From Aphrocallistes beatrix (Eukaryota; Porifera; Hexactinellida; Sceptrulophora; Aphrocallistidae), in contig OY725502.1 in assembly GCA_963281255.1 (NCBI GenBank), positions 3,038,001 through 3,102,000 on the forward strand: a DNA stretch of 64,000 bases, read 5' to 3'. The notes under the pieces are model-generated. The model was not told the DNA's origin, did no database searches, and saw only the letters and a program-made list of their open reading frames with translations. Each line of letters opens with the position of its first letter. The stretch's first letter is position 1. The translations under genes and the position numbers were made by a program. Below are positions 33,451 through 43,022 of the stretch, one piece after another.

Positions 33451-33529
33451 CAAATAAATTAAGAAATACAAGCCATTGGAATGCAAAAATAATTAAGACA
33501 ATTCTCTCTGTGTTTTATTTAAATGAAGT

Positions 33530-36500
33530 ATCGGATGTTCGATCTATTTATTAATGTATAATACGTCAGCAAAATTACTTTTGAGACACCCTTTATATAA
33601 ATGTGTGAAAATATACACCTTTTTTATTGCTTTTTAAAAAATTGCTACACACTTGGCCAGCGCCATGTTTTGTGGGCATAGGTGTCCTTAGAAGGATTTG
33701 TTTGAAAGTGGGTGTCCATATATAGAGGTATATACAAGTATGTGTACAATTAGATATAAAAGGAGGCAATGAGTGTCCAGACACCCAGAACATCCCCGGT
33801 GGCGCCGGCTCTGACTATAACAAAATTAATATATTTTTTACAACAATGTATTTTTGTTGTGTTCGTACGTTGATTTATATTGTGATCATGAAGCCATATG
33901 CGTATATTATATAGAAAAAATATTTCATTTTTTTTCAGAAGTGTAGAAATTTTGATTAGATCTTCGAAAATAATCGTAGACCTATCATTTGACACCTATA
34001 TGCCAATTTTCATACCTCTACGCGACTTGCCAATTCTTCAATCAATTCGGACAAACACACGAACAAAAAATCCTAGCGTTTTAATATACAAGATAAGATA
34101 TATGTACAATGTGTCAATTAAGTTCTGTTACAAGCTTCATTCAGTATTAAATTTCTTATACTCAAATATTCTTAGTTATTATGGTCTTTAGATATTATAA
34201 CTGATATTATAACCTAGAACTGTGTTTTGTATAGCGAGTTTTCACATACTCGCGATACGTACTAGCAGGACACATTTTTCTTCTCCGAACTCACAAAAGA
34301 CAGTTCTAGGTCTTAGTATGTATAAGTACTATGTATAAGAAATTTTATACTTAACGAAGCTTGTAACAGAACTAAATTCATTACCAGCTGCAGCGGGGAT
34401 TGAAGCGGATTTGCAAGGTATTGGGTTTTAATTATTCTTTCAATTTAGACAAAAATGTTTCGTCTATTGAGGAGGAGTCTTCTCTCTCTCAAGTGGAGAG
34501 AGTGAGGAGTAAAATAAAGACTAAGTTCACTAGAGCCCATCAAGCACTGCAAGAAAGGGAACATGCTCTGTTATCAGAGCTAGAAGTTAGCTTGGAAAGT
34601 GCTAAAGATAGTCTGAAGAGTGTTGATCTACAATGGAATGAAGAGTTGGTGGAGAAACTAAGTGAGATCGGCAAAATAAAAGTAGAAGTTCAAAAAGGTT
34701 TGTGGTAAATTTCCCGATAATATATGGTTTATCTAGAATGATGCTTGCCCATGTGCTTTATTTAGGATTTGCGGGTCGTATGGGCTATAAAAATATTCTG
34801 CGGGCCGGCAAGGAACGATCCCCGCTACGATCTGAACAGTTTTTAATTGTCACGAGTTACCAATTAGGGAATGCTTTTAAGTAAATGGAACTTAGTTAAA
34901 GTGAGTTTTCACATGCGTACATCAGTTCCAGAAATTAAGTTTCCTATTTATCTTCTTGACCTACAATTAATTACTTTGTACAAACATATGATAATTATAC
35001 ATATATACCCTGTGGTCAAATTATACATTTTCAAATTTGCCATTTCTTAAAATATTTTATTTATTTATTATCTTTCCCCCAAATATGTCAGCTCCCTTGA
35101 AATTATTGCTGCTGCTATTTCGACATATCAAATATTAAATATTATTTAAATTATCATTTTGAAAGTTAAGGGTTGCCATAGTTTCTCAATATTAATCCAT
35201 TGCTAATGCGGGCCTCTTGCGGATCCAAAATACTTAGAGGGGCTTTTACCGAATAGTGTGATTGCGGGATGATGACCAGGTCGCAGGCCGCAGTCACACA
35301 TTTTGCCCCACGTGCAACTCTGATCAAACTTAATACTAAGTTAATAACCACTTTTAGGTTTCTTAAAAAATGGATTGTTCCAGTTGGAAGAGGCGGATGG
35401 AGACTACATTAAAGTTGCATCAAAATTCAAAGTCAAGTGGAATATAAGTAAAGGATCTTGTCCTAGCATATCTTCAATCTTTAAAGTTAATTTGAATCAA
35501 TCAGAAGACAAGTTTAATCGATACATTAGAACATTGAGACACGATAATGCAAATTTGATTGAGTACTATTTTCATGGCTGTAAGATTACTTGCAATCTTC
35601 TCACTACTAAAACGCTGTGCGATCGTCCTGACTGTACAGTATGCTTGATTTCTAAGCAGGGATTCGATATAAATAAAGTTGGTACGAATGTGGCATTCAC
35701 TCGTTTTGGAAGAGGTCTTTACTTCGCACCAGAGAGTTCGAAATGTCACGATTACACACTCGGAATTGAGAAGTATGGCTACAGAGCTATGTTCTGTGTT
35801 AAGTGTGCGCCTGGCTTCAAGCAGGTAGCTTTTCTGGACGATAGAAACAGAACAGCTCCTGATAAGGGCTATGATTCTCTCTATGGATTAGCAGGTGGTG
35901 ATTTGAAATATGATGAACTCTGTCTCTACAATGATAGTGCTTGTGTTCCAGAATACATCATCATCTATCATAAAGATGGAGTCGATAGGAGGTGCTCAGT
36001 CGATGGGTGCTGTAGTTCAAGATATTCCTTAAAACACTGATGACTATTATTTTAGTTAATTGTGATACTGAGCATATACTATGATCCACTATTAATCTTC
36101 ATTTGTACCATTAATGTTTTTCTATTGTACATATTTAATTCAATTATTAATAACTTTGCTATCATGAACAGTGGATTATATAGGTCGCCAGAGATACGCC
36201 CCTAATCTCAGATCCCTTAAATTTTTATACACCTAAATCGATAAATTCATTATAGTCAAGGAGAATATCCAAAACTTTTCGTTCTTAAACATGATCGGAC
36301 ACCAAATGAAAAGCCTAAAGGAGAAACTCGCGCTCCTAGACAATTTCTTGATTATGAAGCAATGTAATGTAGATATTCATTTTTATAAATATCGTGCACT
36401 CAGCCCCTAGTTAGCTCCATTAATCACATATTATTTATATAATGCCCTTTAATATTAAACGGACACATTATAACTATTTTATGCTCAAAATTGGAGCATC

Positions 36501-36680
36501 TCGAAAATCCTAATGTACAAGTATTATTTTGTAAGATTCTGTCACTTTTTTTTCTCAATCATAGCTATGCTAGTCATTTACTAGATTTTGAATCATGTAC
36601 CATTGCCTACTTTATACCTACACGGTTAGCTAAGCATATTATTTGCATAGAACTTTTCCAGACCATTGCTTACATTTTAT
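33530..36680 (+). repeat. Segmental duplication, copy A
   Basis: From about 33537 (ATGTTCGATCTATTTATTAA) through gene copy 1 to about 36680, the DNA matches 39452-42450 closely, including introns. Identity is very high up to the PARP stop codon and drops in the 3' flank, where scattered matches continue (for example TTTTGAATCATGTACCAT). Confidence 0.85.
34449..36040 (+). CDS. PARP-type ADP-ribosyltransferase, gene copy 1 (two 3' exons seen)
   Basis: Two exons are visible. 34449-34697 encodes a charged coiled coil (about 83 codons, with TRAHQALQEREHALLSELEV). 35358-36040 encodes the PARP-like catalytic domain. Splice sites fit: CAATTTAG before the first, AG-GTTTGT after it, and CTTTTAG before the second, all in phase 1. 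The triad is present: His in YYFHGCK, Tyr in GRGLYFAPESSK, Glu in KYDELCLYND. A Cys cluster CDRPDCTVC lies between His and Tyr. The C-terminus is longer than in copies 2 and 3, ending after RRCSVDGCCSSRYSLKH. No ubiquitin-like exon was found upstream, where repeats have invaded, so the gene may be 5' incomplete. Confidence 0.75.
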
Positions 36681-36689
36681 ATATTTTTG

Positions 36690-36790
36690 ACAAGCGCGTT
36701 CTACTTGCTCGCGCTGCTCAGGTAGCGAACATTTCGTATCCGCAAAGTCAACCTGCGAAAGTTTGGAGATATATTTGCAAAAATTTATTT
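36690..36790. repeat. Degraded H1/H2-type head
   Basis: ACAAGCGCGTTCTACTTGCT followed by CGAACATTTCGTATCCGC resembles the GC-rich hairpin head with many substitutions. Confidence 0.5.
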
Positions 36791-36947
36791 TAAAAATATA
36801 TACTCATTGTGCAAAACGTGAAGGCTAATACTGTTATCTTTAAGCGAGCAAATTGGTGATGGAATTTGCAGTTTTTAGATCAACCATTGAAAGCTAGTCT
36901 CCAGGATATTTTTGGATTTGTTTACTTTATGTATCAATTTAACAAAA

Positions 36948-37437
36948 ACAAGCTCGTTTCGCTTACTTGCGCTGCGCGGCTGGGGACACTTTGTTTCCGA
37001 CAGAGGCGCCCTGCGGGCGCCTGGGCTTAGATTAATTATAAGGCAGATAACATCTCTAAATACATCTGTCTTACTGCTATAATCGATATCACTAAAAAAA
37101 TCACCAAATTTGTCAATTTTTAAATTTTTGCGTAATGATGACGTTATAACAGAGTGATGAGTCATCATTTTTTGATGAGAGTTGTAGCATATTTGAGATA
37201 TATTAATATGCACAGTCTATTAAAATCTCAGCCTTCTTTTACCTAAAATGGCAGAGTTATAGTTTAAAAACTGAAATTTTTAATTATTAAAAAGGTGACA
37301 ATGACGTCATAATTCCATGATGAGTTGACATTTTCGTCTGAAGTCAGAACTTAGTGGAGCCATAGCCAAAAGACTCCCACATGCCAAAAATCAGCTTTCC
37401 ATGCTTGGCAGTTTCTTCAATCAATTCGTTACAGATA
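36948..37437. mobile_element. H1 repeat, copy 6
   Basis: Full body from the head ACAAGCTCGTTTCGCTTACT to the tail CAATCAATTCGTTACAGATA, in the same orientation as copy 1. Confidence 0.8.
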
Positions 37438-37442
37438 TATAC

Positions 37443-38476
37443 TACCCGGACCAGAGTATTCGACCACCACGAAAACTCCATAGAAATATTATTAAAGTGA
37501 ATCAACTAATGAAGGAATATGTACTCAAACTGTAAGAGATGCTCTATTTTTTATTTCAAATTCTTAAATTGCAAATCCAAATTAGTCATTTTTGAAACTT
37601 TCAACACAAATACTTGTTCTCTTTTCGAAAATTATCCGGGCCTCTCTGATTCTCTCAGAGGCCCCGACTCTATGTATATCTAAGTAGTATTTCCTTGTTT
37701 AATTATAATTTCTTCCCAAAATCCAAGGGAATTTTCTTGTCATTTATCATACGCTAAGTAATTAAATTTAATCCTTTACCTAGACATACATGGAATGTTA
37801 CGATATATTTAAATCAGTTAATATTTCACTTTACTACCTGAAGTAATATTTAATATCAGATTACTCTACACTTAAAACTGGTTAGGCTTGATTATTTAGG
37901 GAAAGACAGTATGGTTTTATAATTAATTAGTTATTCTTTGTATGGCATTTGAGCTGGGAAATAATTATTTGTCAATGTCCTATCTGTGTGGATGTACACA
38001 ATTAGGCAAAAGCAAGCAAACTTTATTCATTATAAATACTTGTTAAATTTCTGAATTTTTGATTGTATCATTTTGCAGTCATTAACTTCTCCCTAAATGT
38101 CCACTTATCCTATCAGTTCATGTTCTGTAATGGTTCGCCTAGATCCCTCAACTTTTGGACAATTAGAAAGAATATGCTACAGGGACGTAGACTCGAGATG
38201 AGGGCTATTATAGAAATATTGTATTATAGTTTATATAGGATAATAGCCTTCGACAGATTATTGGTAGCGCTATGGCACTACAACCCCTACCAACCTTATT
38301 GGAGCCTACGCCTATGTGCTATTAACCAATCCAGTGTTTTCTTATGTCCATCCTAGAGCCATTTTTAATCGCTGGCAATTAGAGAGAAAATCGTATACCA
38401 CCGTCATGGATGCGTATGTCGTTACTCGTAGAAATAACAAACCTCTTTTACTTAGCCTAACAAAAATTCGATCCAA
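37443..38476. other. Diverged MITE arm, then unassigned sequence upstream of gene copy 2
   Basis: 37443-37640 resembles one arm of the Tc1-type MITE (ACCAGAGTATTCGACCACC, later TTTGAAACTTTCAACACAAA). The rest, to 38476, shows no gene. It should contain the promoter of gene copy 2, but I see no clear signal. Confidence 0.4.
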
Positions 38477-41400
38477 ATGAATGCAATATTCATAATCGGA
38501 ATCGAAGGGAAAACGATGATGCTTCCGATCAATGGACAAGATGTAAGTTAATAATTAAATTTTAGCATATTTCAAATTATTTTTACTCTTTTCATGTTTA
38601 GAAATGTAAAATTTCCGATCTGAGAGTAAAGGTTGAGAATAATGCAGGTGTACCAGCTGAAAACCAAAGGCTATTATACCAGAATAAAGAACTGGAGGAT
38701 ATTCAGAGAGGAAAGGCAATGACTTTAACAGATTATGGAATTGATGATGGAGCAAGCATCTTCCTGGAAACCAAACTTCAAGGTTTATTTGATTATTTCA
38801 AATCATGTCCAGGTTATCCCTTTTTATTTGGAGAGGCAGCAAAAATCTTTCTGTCCTCTCCTCTGATATACCCATGATATGATATAGACAACTATAGGCG
38901 TAGGAACCTTCTAACTGAGAATATCTTTATCTTTTTATCTTAAAATTAATATCTTTAGCTAAGGGGAATACATATTTGTATTGAGAATCTCAGAATATCT
39001 ATGTTCTAGCTGTTAGCACTACTCCACTTATGCATATTTAACTCCCCTTTTGAACCTTGTGTACTTTTAGTTTGTATTCAGGTGCGCTTTGCACACTTGC
39101 GGGGCGCAGCTAGCGAACACATTGTTTTCGCAGAGTCGCCCTGCGAATTCCTGAGAATATCAAAGTCGTAACGGGTGCAAATATTGATTACTATCACAAA
39201 TCCATTTCAAATTTGCTTGCTTTATGAATATATTGTAAACAAAAAAAGATCAATATAAGATCGAAAACATTTAGAATGTACACCCTTAATATCAACAGGT
39301 CATTAGTAATCAAATAATTTGCCATATAGATTTGAAATATGATATTCAAAATTTACACACCTTGAGTACATCATGTCAATGTTGAAGTTAGACTCCAGCC
39401 TATTTTTGAAATTTGTATATTTATGTATCTATTATAAAACAAAAGTTCGGATGTTCGATCTATTTATCTATGTATAATACGTCAGCAAAATTGCTTTTGA
39501 GACACCCTGTATATAAATGTGTGAAAATATACACCTTTTTTATTGCTTTTTAAAAAATTGCTACACACTTGGCCAGCGCCATGTTTTGTGGGCATAGGTG
39601 TCCTTAGAAGGATTTGTTTGAAAGTGGGTGTCCATATATAGAGGTATATACAAGTATGTGTACAATTAGATAAAAAAGGAGGCAATGAGTGTCCAGACAC
39701 CCAGAACGTCCCCGGTGGCGCCGGCTCTGACTATAATAAAATTAATATATTTTTTACAAAATGTATTTTTGTCGTGTTCGTTGATTTATATTGTGATCAT
39801 GAAGCCATATGCGTACATTATATAGAAAATATTTGAAAAATTATTTCCATTTTTTTTAGAAGTGTAGAAATTTTGATTAGATCTTCGAAAATAATCGTAG
39901 ACTTATCATTTGACACCTATATGCCAATTTTCATACCTCTACGCGACTTGCCAATTCTTCAATCAATTCGGACAAACATACAAACAAAAAATCCTAGCGT
40001 TTTAATATACAAGATAAGATATATGTACAATGTGTCAATTAAGTTCTGTTACAAGCTTCATTCAGTATTAAATTTCTTATACTCAAATATTCTTAGTTAT
40101 TATGGTCTTTAGATATTATAATGGTCTTTAGATATTAATAACTGATATTATAACCTAGAACTGTGTTTAGTATAGCGAGTTTTCACATACTCGCGATACG
40201 TAGCAGGACACATTTTTTCTTCTCCGAACTCACCATACAAAACACAGTTCTAGGTCTTAGTATGTATAAGTACTATGTATAAGAAATTTAATACTTAACG
40301 AAGCTTGTAACAGAACTAAATTCGTCACCAGCTGCACAGCGGGGATTGAAGCGGATTTGCAAGGTATTGAGTTTTAATTACTCTTTCAATTTAGATAAAA
40401 ATGTTTCGTCTATTGAGGAAGAGTCTTCTCTCTCTCAAGTGGAGAGAGTGAGGAGTGAAATAAAGACTAAGTTCACTAGAGCCCATCATGCACTGCAGGA
40501 AAGGGAACATGCTCTGTTATCAGAGCTAGAAGTTAGCTTGGAAAGTGCTAAAGATAGTCTGAAGAGTGTTGATCTGCAATGGAATGAAGAGTTGGTGGAG
40601 AAACTAAGTGAGATCGGCAAAATAATAGTAGAAGTTCAAAAAGGTTTGTGGTAAATTTCCCGATAATATATGGTTTATCTAGAATGATGCTTGCCCATGT
40701 GCTTTATTTAGGATTTGCGGGTCGTATGGGCTATTAAAATATTCTGCGGGCCGGCAAGGAACGATCCCCGCTACGATCTGAACAGTTTTTAATTGTCACG
40801 AGTTACCAATTAGGGAATGCTTATAAGTAATTGGAACTTAGTTAAAGTGAGTTTTCACATGCGTACATCAGTTCCAGAAATTAAGTTTCCTAATTAGCTT
40901 CTTGACCTACAATTAATTACTTTGTACAAACATATGATAATTATACATATATACCCTGTGGTCAAATTATACATTTTCAAATTTGCCATTTCTTAAAATA
41001 TTTTATTTATTTATTATCTTTCCCCCAAATATGTCAACTCCCTTGAAATTATTGCTGCTGCTATTTCGACATATCAAATATTAAATATTATTTAAATTAT
41101 CATTTTGAAAGTTAAGGGTTGCCATAGTTTCTCAATATAAATCCATTGCTTATGCGGGTCTCTTGCGGGTCCAAAATACTACTTAGGGGGCTTTTACCGA
41201 ATAGTGTGGTTGCGGGATGATGGCCAGGTCGCAGGCCGCAGTCACACATTTTGGCCCACATGCAACTCTGATCAAACTTTTCACTCAAGTTAATAACCAC
41301 TTTTAGGTTTCTTAAAAAATGGAGTGTTCCAGTTGGAAGAGGCGGATGGAGACTACATTAAAGTTGCATCAAAATTCCGCTCTAAATGGAATATAAATAA

Positions 41401-41950
41401 AGGATCTTGTCCTCGCATATCTACAATCTTTAAAGTTAATTTGAATCAATCAGAAGACAAGTTTAATCGATACATTAGAACATTGAGACACGATAATGCA
41501 AATTTGATTGAGTACTATTTTCATGGCTGTAAGATTACTTGCAATCTTCTCACTACTCAAATGCTGTGCGATCGTCCTGACTGTACAGTATGCTTGATTT
41601 CTAAGCAGGGATTCGATATAAATAAAGTTGGTACGAATGTGGCATTCACTCGTTTTGGAAGAGGTCTTTACTTCGCACCAGAGAGTTCGAAATGTCACGA
41701 TTACACACTCGGAATTGAGAAGTATGGCTACAGAGCTATGTTCTGTGTTAAGTGTGCGCCTGGCTTCAAGCAGGTAGCTTTTCTGGACGATAGAAACAGA
41801 ACAGCTCCTGATAAGGGCTATGATTCTCTCTATGGATTAGCAGGTGGTGGTTTGAACTATGATGAACTCTGTCTCTACAATGATAGTGCTTGTGTTCCAG
41901 AATACATCATCATCTATCATAAAGATGGTGTCAATAGGAGGTGCTTTTAG
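38477..41950 (+). CDS. Ubiquitin-like/coiled-coil/PARP-type ADP-ribosyltransferase, gene copy 2
   Basis: Four exons: 38477-38542, 38602-38782, 40395-40643 and 41307-41950 (1140 coding bases, 379 aa). All introns are GT-AG and phases agree (0, 1, 1). Exons 1-2 encode a ubiquitin-like fold starting MNAIFIIGIEGKTMMLP, with KCKISDLRVKVENNAGVP, ENQRLLYQNKELED and MTLTDYGI. It lacks a terminal Gly-Gly, so it is a built-in domain, not a processed modifier. Exon 3 is a coiled coil. Exon 4 is a PARP-like catalytic domain with His (YYFHGCK), Tyr (GRGLYFAPESS) and Glu (NYDELCLYND), which fits transfer of ADP-ribose from NAD+. No signal peptide or membrane segment was seen, so it is probably cytosolic or nuclear. 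Intron 2 contains an H2 repeat. Confidence 0.85.
39080..40020. repeat. H2 repeat inside intron 2 of gene copy 2
   Basis: The head is GTGCGCTTTGCACACTTGC with GCGAACACATTGTTTTCGC. The tail is CTTCAATCAATTCGGACAAA followed by a stretch ending TTTTAATATACAAGAT. It carries the last 75 bases of the CAGGGTGTCTCAAA element. The same tail is at about 34030-34095 in copy A. Confidence 0.7.
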
Positions 41951-42450
41951 GGTGTTTCAAGATATGTATTCTTGAAACACTGATAATTGATTTATTTCAG
42001 TTAAATCAATAGTGAGCATATATTGTGTACTCTTACGTTTAAGAAAATAATTGATATTAACCGCTCCTAAAACTGGTCGGACACAAATCAAACGCCTAAA
42101 GTAGCCTCTCGCGCTCTTGGATAAATTCCTTATACGAACCGATGTAATGAAGATATTCATTTATATTGAGCATTTTACACTCAGTTCTTATTTAGTTTGT
42201 CAATTAGTATTTGTATAATGTCTTTTAATAATAAGAGGACCGACTATAACTATTTTATTGTTCAAGACCTCGAAAATATTAAGCATTAATTTGTAAGAAT
42301 AAATTGCCACATATCTTTTCTTTTAAAGTTGAAACTTTTTTTATTAATCACAATCACAGGAATTATTTTGGGATTTTGAATCATGTACCATGGCCTGCTA
42401 TCTCACGCTGGCTAAGTATAGTATTTGCATAAAACATTTCAGACAATTGC
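39440..42450 (+). repeat. Segmental duplication, copy B
   Basis: Counterpart of 33530-36680. It includes the end of intron 2, exons 3 and 4 and the 3' flank of gene copy 2. Small indels such as a repeated TGGTCTTTAGATATTA distinguish the copies. Confidence 0.85.
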
Positions 42451-43022
42451 TCGCATCTTAAGGTTAACATTCTGTAAAATGGACGAAATTTCAAATTAAA
42501 AAAAGCCTCGTCAATATATGTTTAGCTAGCAGTGCTATGCTACTCATAGGCTATGGCTTCACGAGTCGAATACATACTGTCCCGGCTTTACATGAAATTT
42601 CCCCACATTATATCACGTTTTTTAAAATTCTATGTATTATACTTTTCTATTGCCTCCCGTCATGTCCCGTGAAATTCAACGCCTCGTCCCGCTTTTATCA
42701 TGGCTCAATTTGGAATATATGCAAATGACAACTCATCATTCTTGGTTTATATTGTCAAAATGTTTACTCAATTATTTTATAGATTTCAGCATTTCAGCTG
42801 ACTTTGGGAACAATTGATGAATATAAATTGAACTTAACTCAATCCATAAAAAAGCTATGATCTCCCTCTAAACTTGAAATCGGATTGATCAAGAAATATA
42901 GCATCCAAATCTCTAATTTCGGTCTTGACATCTTACAATACCACTTTCTTGAACGTGTTTTTATTGCTTAAATATTCCCTAACTAAAGTTTTTTCTCAGC
43001 TAGAGCAATTAGTTAGGAATAT
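41951..43022. other. Spacer between gene copies 2 and 3
   Basis: No gene was recognised. Part (about 42050-42160) resembles sequence near 36230-36370 and 46860-47020 and is probably repeat. The rest should include the 5' region of gene copy 3. Confidence 0.4.

Larger units (their letters stand above)
31733..33595. mobile_element. Element with CAGGGTGTCTCAAA ends, carrying nested insertions
   Basis: The left end CAGGGTGTCTCAAACG (31734) and the right end TTTTGAGACACCCT (33577-33590) are inverted and sit at TA-rich junctions inside H2 sequence. Between them lie H1 terminal motifs, a Tc1-type MITE, a pogo-like MITE and an H1 copy. In duplication copy B only the rightmost 75 bases of this element remain (39430-39510). 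No transposase frame of its own was seen. Confidence 0.55.

Noticed and set aside
33898-40112. 97- and 79-codon open frames at 33898 and 39873
   Set aside because: They coincide with the H2 tail and are duplicated only because the region is a segmental duplication; composition is not coding-like.
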